A DNA stretch of 48,491 bases from Scleroderma bovista (GCA_037178675.1 JAYMGJ010000679.1:1-48491), one strand, 5' to 3'. Positions 11,484-22,041 are shown, numbered from the stretch's first letter. Made by a program: numbers and translations. Notes: generated by a model not told the origin, from the sequence alone.

Positions 11484-11981
11484 TCATTCGTGTTTGTTGC
11501 AGGATAGCAGGGAAGTGAAACGTGAATAGCAGATTCGATGTGTCCAGGGAAGTGAGATGAATGATAGAGGGAGATGGATGTGACAGGACTCTGGGATGAA
11601 AGGACCATATGCAGAGGACTCAGGAGACACAGAAATGACCAGGTATGAATTTTCAAGTCTAATGATAGACTTGAGACAACCAAAGTACGTGCGTGATGCA
11701 GGACTGATGAGGAGAATGCGCTGACCGAGAATGAGAGGGACTGAGGGAGCAGGCTGGGAAGATATGTACCAGACAGTACACAGGAGCTCAGGAAGAGGCT
11801 GTCCCAAGAGCAGGACATAGTTGAGGTCTGCTGCAATAGTGGAGAAATGTTCCAGAGAAAATATGGACTCCATAGTGAGTGATGAAGTGGGTGTCTGGAT
11901 TGCAGGTAAAATATCTCTGTGGGAAATAAATGGATTTACATCAAAACTTGACAGGCAGATAGACCACAGTCTAGGCTCCAT
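11484..11981 (-). CDS. U3-borne ORF, 165 aa, copy B
   Basis: It begins at a real ATG (reverse complement of 11979-11981) and ends in TGA, and it aligns without gaps to the 165-aa ORF of element A (37465-37962). The conserved core reads LNYVLLLGQPLPELLCTVW and YISSQPAPSVPLILGQ, then SRTYFG, with alternating hydrophobic residues suggesting a beta-rich fold. Differences from A are mostly those produced by CpG deamination (P to L, R to H, R to C, V to I). No signal peptide, membrane segment or known motif is obvious. The function is unknown. Confidence 0.5.
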   Translation of the reverse strand: MEPRLWSICLSSFDVNPFISHRDILPAIQTPTSSLTMESIFSLEHFSTIAADLNYVLLLGQPLPELLCTVWYISSQPAPSVPLILGQRILLISPASRTYFGCLKSIIRLENSYLVISVSPESSAYGPFIPESCHIHLPLSFISLPWTHRICYSRFTSLLSCNKHE

Positions 11982-12492
11982 GATGGTATAGTCACATGAT
12001 TGATAGCTTTAAAAATGGCGGAGCTATTCAAAATATTGGAATGCTGGCACTGGGCACCTAAATTTGACATTTGGGTGCTAAAAATGATTCTTCCTTTTCT
12101 CCTTCATTTCTCTATCGTTTCTTCTGCTTCTTTGGTTGTTCTGGTATGGGAGTTGGACTGCAGTAGGTTGCATTCCTCTCTCATACTGAAATGATCATCA
12201 TTCCTTGGATTCTTCTGCTTCTTGGCGGTTCTCATGCAATAGATGACTGTCAGCATTGGCATTCATCTCTTGCATCAGGATAGTCATTCTCGTGTGATAG
12301 ATGGCTACAACGAGCTTGTATTTGTTCTTTGCATAAGGATAGTCTTGACTTTGTGTGATATGGATAGCGAGGGCTGTCTGTATCCCTCAAGTCAGGACAA
12401 TCTTTCAACAGATCTTGGGTGTGTTCTTCACATTAATTTCATCGGCTAACTTTCTCCATGTCCACAGTACCAAACACATTTGGTGTGTGACA

Positions 12493-12620
12493 GCGCAATG
12501 ATGGCAACAGTGATGACAACCCCAATGCCACCAGCAACAGCACAGTGGGGGCAACTAATGGCAATGACGGCTGTCACCCCTACCACCAACACCCATTGTT
12601 GCCATCGTCACCTACCGGTC
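12493..12620. repeat. Continuation of CAN/CCA-rich tract
   Basis: The sequence repeats the composition of 9791-10156 (ACCAGCAACAGCAC, CCTACCACCAACACCC) and ends at about 12620, where AT-rich DNA begins. Confidence 0.65.
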
Positions 12621-13914
12621 CCTAATATATTTACTTAGATTACTTAGTATAATTACATAGTATAATTTGTATGGCTTGATGTGATTGGCTTATTAATCTC
12701 TTGGTCTGACTTGGTGTCTTAAGCAACTGAACTTAGTCTCTTGGCACTTCTGACTTGGCTTGTCATTCTTGACAAAAATATCCAAGCCAAAAGCTTGATT
12801 AAGCTGCAATCAAGACTGATAAAGCATTTTGAGTCTTGCTGATGTCAGCCTAGGGGTGTGGTCAGCCTCCTGAGAGTTACCTGTTCTCTTGCCTATTGAT
12901 TCTGCCAAAGCCAAGCAATATTTATCTTTGTAGCTATGTTGTGATCAGCATAGCATCATAATAGTAGACTGATGATAAGTCCCCACACATCATTGGGTTA
13001 TCCATTGGGCAAGCATAAATAAAGTCTGCCTGTGATTATATAGCATGGTCAGATTTGAGGATGTATGACTTTCAATTGTCATTTGCAATTCTTTCTTGAG
13101 CTGTAATTGTAATTTCTTATCTTTCTCTGTCAATTAGATAGGCATAGATAACTGATTGTCACCTGATGATCATGGATGATCAATACATATCAGATTTACA
13201 TGAATTTACAAACTACATCAGGCTATATCTGTGTTTTAAAGCTCCCCTGATGCCAGCCAGACCTCACATGCTAACAATGTGAAAGGGTGGTAGGGAGGTC
13301 GAAAGAAGATGAAGTGTACTAGAGTGTACTTCTGCAGAGTCTGGACGTCAAAATATTGAAATTTCTCACTGTGTTTAAGTCTTTTCAGCCAGTGGCCAAG
13401 TGCTGGCGCTGAGCACTTGACAAGAATGGAACAGCATCACATTCACTTGTGTCCATTCTCCTCAGTGCACACACTGCAAGTCTTGCAATTTGTGCGCAGG
13501 TGCCACCAACCAAACATTGATACAAGCAGCATTTATTCCATCAGCAACCTGTATTGAGTTCACATAAAGGTTTCTAATTAGGGACTCCATGTTTGCTGTT
13601 ACCATTTGGACATACATCGCTTGAGTCCTTCATGGATATGTGCTATTGTGGTACGTGTTCGCCTCTCCCTTTGTTACCTTGGCTTCACTGCCATGTGGTA
13701 TGTACTGCGACAATGAGTAAGTTAGCTACACTCAAACTTGGTCACCTGAATCTTTTTTAACTGAACAATCACCAGGCTAAGGTAACTGAATTTTAGGAAA
13801 AGACTAAAGGACAACAAGGGATGGGTATCTGAAGTTATATACTGTATTGTCCAGGTATGACTAATGAGTCTTGCCCTTGTCCTCAACTGGCTTGTCTCTG
13901 GCTGGCTCATCTGT
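12621..13914. other. AT-rich spacer, no gene identified
   Basis: The sequence has TTACTTAGATTACTTAGTATAATTACATAGTATAATTTG-type short repeats near 12630-12670 and CTTGGT/TTGGCTTG words at 12720-12790. No frame has domain content or repeated occurrence. Confidence 0.4.
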
Positions 13915-14480
13915 CTGCCTTCGACTGGGCTCTCTTCAACCGTGTCTTCTGGTTGACAGGAGCTTCCTCCTCATTTTCATAAGCACCATCCTCATTTCCA
14001 TATAGGATCACATCCTCACTTTCGACAGGTGGGTGACTTATCCCTGCGACCCCAATCAGTTTGTGGCAGGAATGGCAGGCATTGAGAAACGGATCTCATT
14101 GGTAATGGAGGTGCATGGTTGTTTTACCCTGTGGTACTTGTGATTGGGACAGCCGTCGTCGAACAGCGTATCAACGATCCCCCCTCCTTTCCCTGTGGGC
14201 TGAGTATCCCCTCTATGCCGATTGATGCTGACACTTGACTTTATCCACAGCGTCCCACAGCATGCTCTCCAGTGTCTCTGCTTCAGGGACGTTCAAGACC
14301 TGACCTCCTTTACTTTCCTCCTGGCTTTGGGAGGACGAACAATCCACTGGGAGATAATTGCCGGATAGTCTCCAGCAAGTCTCCAGTGAGTCTCGCTGAA
14401 TCCAAACCCAAGCTCGCGAGAATACATATAACCACCACCAATGTTGCTCGTCACCATCACCTCGCCCACACATCCCTCAC
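13915..14480 (-). pseudogene. Broken minus-strand coding fragment, function unknown
   Basis: Two stretches read like protein on the minus strand. An upstream one (about 14470-14215) contains SSQSQEESKGGQVLNVPEAETLESMLWDAVDKVKCQHQSA and ends in TAG. A downstream one (about 14040-13917) reads PVESEDVILYGNEDGAYENEEEAPVNQ then a basic KTRLKRAQSKADR and TGA. Between them the frame is broken by stops. Acidic-then-basic C-termini of this kind are common in fungal transposon-cargo proteins, but I cannot name the family. Confidence 0.35.
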
Positions 14481-14659
14481 CATAGCATGCTACATTGCCC
14501 ACACATCCGCTTCACTTTGAACCATCAACGTACTCATACTTCATTGTCCACGCCACATTGGACAATTGCCAATGCTCTTCTTTCACAAGTTCAGACGACC
14601 ATCAATGTGCTCAACCTGACCTTTCTGCCCATCCATCCCCTTCGTTTCACGCCGCCGCA

Positions 14660-15291
14660 CTGTAAGTTGAATTTCTTCTCATGCTGATTTTACTGCTAGA
14701 TCCTTACATTCCCTTCCATCAGCGCATTCGTCGTCATTGCGTTCAACCTCCTCAATCACTGTCAACACTTAGTCACTGTAAGATACCTTCCTTTTCACAC
14801 TGATTGCTGATTGCTCACCGCCAGATTGTGTGTTCACTTCAGCACTTGTCACTGTAAGTCATTTCTTTCTCACGCCGATCACTGACCATCTCACCGCTAG
14901 ATCGTATGTTTGCACTTGTCACCGTAAGTCAAACTTTCTCACGCTGATTGCGGACCACCTCACCGATCACCTCACTGCTAGATTGTGCATTTGTACTTGT
15001 CACCATAAGTCTTTTTTATTTATTTATTTACATTGCTGATTGTTTCTCTGTCAGATCGTGCATTTATTTTTCATCAATGTTTGTCACTGCAAGTTGTTTT
15101 CTCTCACGCTGATCACTGACCACCTCACTGCTAGATTGTGTGTTTGTACTTGTCACTGTAAGTCATGTTCCATTTTTTACATTGATTGCTGATCGGTTCT
15201 CCACCAGATCGTGCATTTATTTTCATCAATGTTTGTCACTGTAAGTTATCTTCCTTTTCACACTGATCAAACTTATATGTGCTACTGACAG
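14660..15291 (+). repeat. Tandem array of intron-like modules separated by microexons
   Basis: Eight intron-like segments follow one another: 14662-14699, 14778-14824, 14854-14900, 14924-14981, 15005-15054, 15089-15134, 15158-15207 and 15241-15291. Each has a GTAAGT-type start, a CTGAT/CTGAC branch-like motif and a TAG/CAG end. Two have altered donors: ATAAGT at 15005, a CpG-to-CpA change of CACCGTAAGT, and GCAAGT at 15089. The pieces between them are only 23-34 nt (29, 23, 23, 34, 23, 33) and are versions of ATTGTGTGTTTGTACTTGTCACT or ATCGTGCATTTATTTTCATC. The period is about 70-85 bp. Whether any are spliced is unknown. Confidence 0.6.
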
Positions 15292-15537
15292 GAACTCACA
15301 TTCACTGCCAAGGCTTGTCAGTGTCTTTGTGACCAATGTAACTAATAACCTCATTTATGATGTCTTCTAGTACAGCCTGCTAGTGTTGTAGTTGTGTAGC
15401 ATAGGTTGTTAGATCCACTGTGCATGAGTTACTACACAGTTCACAACACTGTCTCTGCATTACCTGGTTGAATTAGGGCAAAAAGGTATGTGATTTAACC
15501 CAATGAATTTTTATAATATCAATTTTTCTTTTGTCAG
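15292..15537 (+). other. Possible upstream exon/intron region of the CxC6 gene
   Basis: Unassigned sequence between the microexon array and the CxC6 exon. A polypyrimidine acceptor TTTTTCTTTTGTCAG ends at 15537, implying that at least one upstream exon exists or existed. I could not identify a coding exon here. Confidence 0.35.
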
Positions 15538-16513
15538 TGAAAATTCAAGCTGCTGTGTGTGATGGCAACACAATTGGGCATCCCTGCTGTGCAGTCCATG
15601 ACTGCAAAATACCCTTGGATAACCATAGGCAGCGATTTTGTTTCCATCATCAAGATCATCGCAATATCTGTGCTGTTGAGGGCTGTGGCCTTCCATGTAG
15701 TTCAGGGTCAAATACTTGTCATACCACAGAACACCAACAATTAGAAGATGCCTACTACAAACCTGCAAAGACACTATTTCAGCTTCATGCCCGGCTTAAA
15801 AAAGCAGGTCTCTCAATCCCACCTGATTCCATGGTAGCTGAAGAAGATGGAGGTATGAGTGAGGAGTCTATAGAATGTGATGGAAAATCAAGCAAAGGGA
15901 ACTCCCACCGCCTAAAAGCTAGATTTGGTACTCAACGAACACACAATGAAGAGCTTATTATGAGGCCATGTGGAATTATTCTTGCTCGTGCCACATTTTA
16001 TGGGTCAGAAGCAGTTTCAGCTGTCAATGTATGTAAAGCTCAATTTTCCTTCAAAAAGATGTCTGATTATATATATTTATCACTTAGGAATTTGCAAAGG
16101 CTGTGTTTCCAACTCCTCAATCCACACCTGAATATTTCATTTTTGATAACAACTGCAAGCTTCGTGCACACCAAGAAGCTATTCAGGACCATCATTTTTC
16201 TGAAACTGCATTTCCTGTTGATGTCTTCCATTTCAATTCCAAACACAAGGAAACTGATCTTTACTGTCAACGACATTGTAACCCAGCTGCATTTCCAGAT
16301 CTCATGGACAATGGAAAATGGCGCTTCAATACCTCAATTTGTGAGCAAACAAATGTTTGGCTAGGAGGGTATCAAGCTATTTTGCGCAATATGACAGTTC
16401 ATAGATATAACTTCTATTTGGATGAGATGATAAAACGACAAAATCATTATGTTACTTCAGAGCTAGAAAAGGCAGATGTTCATACATGGCTAATACCTGT
16501 AGCTGCATTCTAG
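15538..16513 (+). CDS. CxC6-like cysteine-cluster protein associated with KDZ transposases, 5' end missing
   Basis: Exon 1 starts at an acceptor (CAG at 15535-15537) and runs to 16028. The intron 16029-16087 has GTATGT...CTTAG borders, and exon 2 (16088-16513) ends in TAG. The N-terminal half has regularly spaced Cys/His: HPCCAVHDC, RFCFHHQDH, CAVEGCGLPC, CHTTEH, which is the zinc-binding cluster of CxC6-type proteins. After a Ser/Glu linker comes the conserved RPCGIILARATFYGSEAVSAV, then FPTPQSTPEYFIFDNNCKL, DVFHFNSKHKETDLYCQRHCNP and CEQTNVWLGGYQAI, typical of proteins accompanying Kyakuja-Dileera-Zisupton transposons in Agaricomycetes. The frame is intact in both exons. The true start codon was not found. 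Confidence 0.7.
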
Positions 16514-16623
16514 TTTTCCCTCTTCTTAATATAGGATCACTCATGTATTTAAAATCCAGACACTTCATTGGTACCAAAATGATTAGGCCAAAGAGAACAA
16601 AAGCCTATGTAAACAAAAAAGCA

Positions 16624-18577
16624 TTAGGATTGTGAGAAAATGTCATCCTGTAGAAACTCCTCAAAAAGAGAACTATACTGAGACTCTTCCTGGATGGACA
16701 AAAGAGTATTCTCTGATTGAAGGTCATTTAACAAGGAAGTGATATCAAAATCTGTCAAGTCAAGAGGTTGGTTTGAATCCTGAATTAAAGATGGGCTAGA
16801 GTCAAAAGAAAGTGATGAAGAGCTAGAGGAACCTATGTTCATGTTTCCTACATAATCACACCAAATATTATGAGCATATAAACATTCTATTTGGCATACA
16901 CATACCTTCTTTCACAAACCGTTCAGTGTCTGCCTTCAATAAAGACCACTTTCCACCTTCAGTGTGGCCCAGTGCAACTCTAGGCTCTACAAGGCCAAGA
17001 GAGGATGCATCCAGGAATGGCTTTCAATGCTTGTAGAATGTGCTAAGCATGAACACAGTATTTGGGAATGCCAAAGGAAACTTCTTCTCAATCTCCTCAG
17101 CAGTTCCTAGTGAGGAAAGCATGACCATGCCTGGGTACATGTCACAGACATATTTCCAAGGAAACTGCTTCTTGCCACTTGCTGACTTACGAGATGGAGG
17201 AGACCCAGCAGAGGCAAGTGGAGATGGTGTGGACACAGGAGCAGAGGAGAGGGAATGTTCATTAGCAGGAGGAGTTGGAAAACCCACAGGGTTAGAGGGT
17301 GGAGTGGGCAGACCAGTAGAAGAGCCAGAAACACAGCGAGATAAAGCAGGAATGGAGCCAGAAGTAGAGTGCACTGATCCCAGAGTGACTCGACAACACT
17401 TGAGAGGTGAGGTAGATTCCAAAATAGTATCTGAGGAATGCTTGCCACTAGCAGAAAACCTGGCAAGCTCTTCATCTAGTCCAATAATGTCTGAGTCTGC
17501 AAGAGATACATCATGTAGAAAGACAGTGGCATCAGTCTTGGAGATGACAAAAGGAGCACTGAGCAGCTGTTCAAACCACATAGGTTGACAGTAGACAGAT
17601 ATCTTGTCAGCAGTGAGAAGGTCCATGAGAGGCTTGTGTTCTGCAGGAACAAATGTCCCTGGGGTTGGATTAACAACACGAAGATACTTTGGAGACTCTT
17701 GAGCCTATCAAATAGCTGATATATTATTTGTCTAATAAACTATATTGTTATACTTACCTGAACCCACACAACAATAGTCACAACACTCTGCAGATCAGCC
17801 TGTAGCTGTACTGACTTCTGCAGTAGCTTCTCAGCCTCTGAGGTCTTAGAATGGGCTTCGAAGTAGGCTCGAGCATAATGTTCATTGAGGGGACGGGCAT
17901 ATGAGCAAGTAGTAGGACCAGTATGGGTAGTAGACAATGGCAAGGTACGACTCGGAGTAGAACCAATAGGTAGAGAAGAGGTAGCAGTTGAAGTCAAGGT
18001 TAAAGATGAAGGAGGTTCAGCAGAAATCGCGATCAATACAGGATCAATGGCAGGTACAGGCAATGGCCCCGAAGTCAAGGTTAAAGACGAAGCAGGTACT
18101 TCAGCAGAAATAGCCATTAACGCAGGATCAATAGCCTCAGGCACAGGTAATGGCCCCGACACCACAGGTAGTGGCAACGGCAATGGAAGGGCAGCCTTTG
18201 ACTGATGGCTAGCTAGCCCACAGCCACCTGCCATCTTGCAGCACTGTGCACAGCACAGCAGGTTCCGTTTGCACTTGCCATTGGCCGCATGAGCTGAGCC
18301 ATCACCTTTTCGACAGTTGGCAATAGGGCATACCAAATTCTGGTTTGCCTTCGTGCGCATGGATACGAAGCACGATTGTGCAAAAAAGAGAGCTACGAAG
18401 GTTGGAAAGATCAATTACAATCTTATTGATCTGATGAAGAACAAATGTTATACTTACCAATAAAAGGAGGGTGTTTGGCAGACGTCCAGCGAGGATTTCA
18501 GTCCGAAGGGACGGAGAACTGCTCCAGGCAGGACAGTGAGGGTCAGCAATGAAGGGAAAAAAAAACTCGCCTCTCAC
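16624..18577 (-). pseudogene. Four-exon Cys-rich fungal gene of unknown function, one in-frame TGA
   Basis: Transcribed leftwards, converging on the CxC6 gene. Exon 1 ends at about 18458, exon 2 spans about 18395-17758, exon 3 17704-16906 and exon 4 16847-16624. Introns 17705-17757 (53 nt) and 16848-16905 (58 nt) have GTAAGT/GTATGT donors and TAG acceptors. Exon 2 opens with a Cys cluster (CPIANC, GKCKRNLLCCAQCCKMAGGC), likely zinc binding, followed by Ala/Pro/Ser-rich repeats (ISAEVPASSLTLTSGPLPVP). Exon 3 is globular (LRVVNPTPGTFVPAEH, KYVCDMYPGM, FPLAFPNTVFMLSTFYKH), and exon 4 is Ser-rich and acidic. The TGA at 17024-17026 directly after FYKH interrupts exon 3. It fits a CGA-to-TGA change because the frame continues (LGLVEPRVALGHTEGGKWS). 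The exon 1 start is not settled. Confidence 0.55.
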
Positions 18578-18954
18578 TTAAATGGATTGAAGCGGAGGCT
18601 CAAATGTGCTTTGCAGCACCTGCAGCTGCATGGTAGAATACCTGAGTGGGGGTAAAAAAATGCAGTGTAGACCTAAAATATTATGAAATGATTTCACGTA
18701 CCACGAACAATGGAGATAGATGTCATTTGCATGCATACAGTGCCAGGCAAGTGATCTGAATGGCAAAGATGGCTGTTGTTGATTGTTGTTGAAGGAAAGC
18801 GAGTACTAGTAGTGAACGTGATGTTGCGGATGTGCACAGAGACACAGAGAGGGGGCGGGACAGGAATGATGGTGGGGGTGGGGGTGGAGTGGAGTGTGGA
18901 GTGGAAGCGCTGACGACGATACTTAAGAGCATGTGGCAATGCTGGTGGAAAGGT
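18578..18954. other. Spacer; G-rich stretch, no gene
   Basis: No supported gene. A GGTGGGGGTGGGGGTGGAGTGGAGTG tract lies near 18870-18895. The short minus-strand frames mirror this simple sequence. Confidence 0.4.
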
Positions 18955-19050
18955 CCGATTCTCCAAAAACAAATTACAGATTATCCGAAAACAAATTACA
19001 ACTTTCTCTGAAAACAAATCTAATTCTCCAAAAACAAATACAAAATCTCT
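18955..19050. repeat. Short tandem repeat with AAAACAAAT core
   Basis: Four to five units of about 25-28 bp share (T/G)ATTCTCCAAAAACAAAT or TATCCGAAAACAAATTACA. They form a small degenerate array upstream of an unannotated stretch. Confidence 0.6.
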
Positions 19051-19780
19051 CGTTTTAATTTCGGATAGTATCTGGATAGTCTCTCCCAGTGACCTCAAAA
19101 TCCTGGGCTTTGGAGATCTGCATTGGGGCTCAAAACCTTGGCAGGAGTAGGTGAGTGCCCATTGATTATGATATCAGCATTCCCATCCTCATCCTCCTTG
19201 TGCATTGCAAATCAGGACGAGGTAGTGGCTTCATGAGTGTAGGCGTCTTGGAATTGTGGATATCCGCAAGGGACATGGGGTGAACAGTCCTTCCCTTGAC
19301 AAAGTGCAGCATCAAAGTGAAAGTAGGCGTGCACTTGCTCACAGTGCACCAGCATCTGACGGCTCTTGTCCCTTTCTAGGCTGCAGTGAATGGAGTAGAA
19401 CTCTGGCCCTCATCGTTCAATATTTCTGTGAGGCTCGCAATCCATAGGGTAAGGGGTGTGCAGGCAGATATGGCGGTCAGGATGATTATGATGGACTCAG
19501 GGGTGATCATGCCTAGGCGCTATGTGTCTGTGAGATGATGACGGAGCATTCCGTCCTCCGTTCCTGTGAAGGGTGACTACGTCAGGAGTGTGGAGGTTTG
19601 ATTATGGTGTGTGGATCGATGAAGATCCTTCCACAATTAATGCAGTCGATATATTTTTCCTCCAGATCATGCTGACAGTGTCATTGATGCCTGGATCGCA
19701 ATTGTGGTGCCCTTTGAGAAGAATGTTGCAAGCATGGGACAGAGCACTGGAAGCGGGACGGGGGATTCAAGTGAGAGTGA
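19051..19780. other. No recognisable gene
   Basis: Mixed sequence with short open frames only. I see no domain, repeat or RNA gene that I can support. Confidence 0.35.
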
Positions 19781-19900
19781 CGTGGACAGTGAGGATGGGG
19801 ATGGTGAGGATGGGATGGTGAGGATGGGGATGGTGAGGATGGGGATGGTGAGGATGGGGATGGTGAGGATGGGGATGGGGATGGTGAGGATGGGCTGATC
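19781..19900. repeat. Minisatellite, 15-bp unit GTGAGGATGGGGATG
   Basis: Seven or so near-perfect units of 15 bp with internal GATG/GGGATG slippage variants. Every frame is open in places, so the Met/Arg/Gly and Ser/Pro open frames here are artefacts of the repeat. Confidence 0.85.
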
Positions 19901-20179
19901 CTTGTTGACGGGATGGGTGGCTTAATTATTTCCGCTGTGCAGAGTTCACTGCCTTCCAAGTCTTTACTAAGAGCAACATTGTTGACAATGTCAGACAAGC
20001 ATCGGTGTTACCAATGCAGGCGGCTTTTCAAGTTCATATGTTATTTCTAAGAACACTTCAGAGGACATCACCCCCGAATACCAAGTGGTTTCTGCAAGAA
20101 GATGGAGGTGGCAGAAACATAGCACACGAATTGATCAGACCCTGTGTGGCGCCAGCACGAAGATAGCTAGTCTTGTGTC

Positions 20180-20661
20180 ATCGGCGGGATGATCAGGAAT
20201 ACTTTCTTTGACAGATCTTGTATTGTAAATTTACCAAAGGGCGGGGATCTACATCTGTGTTTTGGACATATTGGTACACATTTCCCCTGTGCATCCACTC
20301 AGAAACTATTGATATCATGGAATCAAACTGAGTGACAATGCCGAGAAGGGGAACAATATTTTCATGACAGAGCTTCAACCAGAGGTGGACTTCACGCAGC
20401 ACTTGCTGCAGGGATGTTCATCAGTGTGATCCACATAAACAAAGGGGGCAGACCTCAATGATTGCATCACTCTCTGGTGGACAGAATCTAATCGTTTTCA
20501 CAGCCACCTTTCTACCTTCTGGATGAAAAGTTCCTTCATATACACGCGCTTGACCTCCATAAAGGACACAAGCCTTGTGCTGACCAACAAACCCATCCAG
20601 ATTGACACAGTACCAAAGGACTTGTTGGGCGAATCTTTCAAGTGAAGACATTGCATCCATG
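20180..20661 (-). pseudogene. TKL-like protein kinase fragment (N-lobe only)
   Basis: The first exon (about 20661-20454) encodes a kinase N-lobe: a glycine-loop region VLYGGQARVYEGTFHPEG, then the ATP-anchoring lysine in VAVKTIRF. An intron follows (20406-20453, 48 nt, GTCTGC...CTGCAG, branch CACTGATG). The next exon (20405 to about 20240) carries the helix-C glutamate in LREVHLWLKLCHENIVPLLGI and the hinge ISIVSEWMHRGNV. A donor GTAAAT follows PRPL, but no HRD or DFG exon is present downstream. The gene is truncated: the whole C-lobe is missing. The style matches the expanded TKL kinases of Agaricomycetes. It lies in the same direction as the PKS fragment immediately upstream. Confidence 0.65.
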
Positions 20662-20871
20662 TTATTCCCTGTCCCTGGACGATGGCTGAATGAAAAGATT
20701 CCCGAAAGAAACACAGTCTGGAGAGGGATGAAGGGCTTTTTAAATTCTGAATCCTCATGTCTACCAGCCTCCTGGGGGGACGTTTTTGACATCACTAGAC
20801 AGTGTTTGGTTCGAGGTCTGTTTTCCAACCACTTTGCCATACATAAATGGAATGGATCCATTGGTGGATAC

Positions 20872-21420
20872 TCACATATGTATACTCAAGTGAGGCTTCT
20901 CCCTGCTCCTCCCCAAGTAGGTTGCCAAAAAAAACACTGGTATTTGAACCCCTGTAGTCGATACCAGAATCTTGAAGTGCCTAATGGAATATGAACAGTA
21001 ATGTATGTAAATGCAGGAAGTGGGATACCCACAGCTTCGAGGGTGAGCCTGATTGGAGGGATCAAAGTGGGCGGCTTCCTTAGCCGAGATACCAAACTCG
21101 AGAGGATCGAACTGATCGATGCCATTGATGAAACCGGCCTTTGTGCAGTGGTATTTTCCAGGCTCATCCTTGCCACCTGTAAACATACATGCAGGTTAGA
21201 TTCTGCTGCAACCAAGGATGCACATGCAGGTACCATACCACTCAGCATGACTCTGTTGGTCAGCAGGAGGCTCAATCAAACATCAAGATCAAGACATCCC
21301 GGAGTTGCGCAAACAATGCACCTTGTTCCTAAAAAACTCAAAATACAACTCCTTGTTATCAGAGCCTCCGGGAAACTTGCAGCCGATTCCAATGACAGCG
21401 TCGGGTATTTCTGCAGACAT
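20872..21420 (-). pseudogene. Polyketide synthase N-terminal (beta-ketoacyl synthase) fragment
   Basis: From an ATG at 21418-21420 the minus strand reads MSAEIPDAVIGIGCKFPGG, the classic start of a PKS ketosynthase domain. After a probable intron the KS continues with KAGFINGIDQFDPLEFGIS and AKEAAHFDPS. There the frame shifts: one extra A in CCTCCAATCAGG moves the reading into another frame where RLTLEAV and GIP follow, as expected in KS domains. The stretch between EAV and GIP is also shorter than in intact enzymes. The catalytic Cys and His region, acyltransferase and later domains are absent. This is a truncated, frameshifted relic. It would have been a cytosolic secondary-metabolism enzyme. 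Confidence 0.65.
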
Positions 21421-21753
21421 TATTTATCACGACTTTCATGTGCGGCTAAAGTTGACCAGGTAGTTGAACGGAGAGATGCAAATTAAGAAGTTATCGTGTT
21501 GGCATGCAGCAGTAGCTGGACCTGAGTCGCTTAGTAGGAGATTACGGTGCAATTGTTAGCATGTAGTCGGCAGAGCCAAAGAGGTGTACAGCAGCAGAGA
21601 GAAGTCTGACGAGGAGATAGACCCCAGGCAAAAAGTGTACGATGTTGGAAGGTCAGCAAGTTAGCATTGAGAGCTTAAGTATCAGCATACTGATAACTTA
21701 CCCACCATGATTCCTTCTCTCATGAACAGCCCTGGGGAATCTATTACGTTGAC
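21421..21753. other. Upstream flank of PKS relic
   Basis: Non-coding sequence upstream of the PKS start. It could contain the former promoter, but I see no clear elements. Confidence 0.35.
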
Positions 21754-22041
21754 ATCAGCAAACATGCCCAAACCTAGTGAGACCTAGCACCTCTTGTGAG
21801 ACCTAGCGAGCCACCAGGTCCTAGTGAATACTATAATGCCCACTAAACCTTGCCAGTCCTGGCTAGGCATGCAGAACTATTGTGATCTGGCCAGGATGAT
21901 GCATTGCTGGCCAGATATTGCTGTGCTCACCAGAAAGTATATTTCCTAGCCAGGCAAACCTAGCGCTAGCAAGGTCTAGCGGACCTTGGGAGCCTATTGA
22001 CCTCTGGCCAGGTCTGGCTAGGTTTGGACATGTTTGCTGAT
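21754..22041. mobile_element. MITE-like element with 24-bp terminal inverted repeats
   Basis: The left end starts ATCAGCAAACATGCCC (21754-21777) and the right end is its inverse (22018-22041) with one mismatch (C/T at position 14). The 288-bp body has no ORF and is rich in CCTAGC/GCTAGG words. No convincing target-site duplication is visible. The same left-end sequence recurs at 23174, where it starts an LTR-like sequence, so this may instead be an inverted-repeat derivative of that LTR. Confidence 0.5.

Larger units (their letters stand above)
10157..12492 (-). mobile_element. 2.3-kb solo LTR-like element, copy B
   Basis: This copy lies on the minus strand and is homologous over its full length to element A (36951-39294, plus strand). 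In element orientation it begins TGTCACACACC and ends GGCACACA, i.e. TG...CA. It has the order expected of an LTR: a long U3 with an ORF, a TATA box (reverse complement at 10717-10724), a polyadenylation signal AATAAA (10670-10675 reverse) about 45 bp downstream, then R/U5. No internal gag-pol accompanies it, so it is either a solo LTR with an exceptionally long U3 or a non-autonomous element. Relative to A it has many CpG-to-TpG/CpA changes. Confidence 0.75.

Noticed and set aside
19573..19998. Open frames over the GATGGGGATG minisatellite
   Set aside because: A 15-bp repeat is open in several frames on both strands. The Met/Arg/Gly and Ser/Pro products are artefacts.
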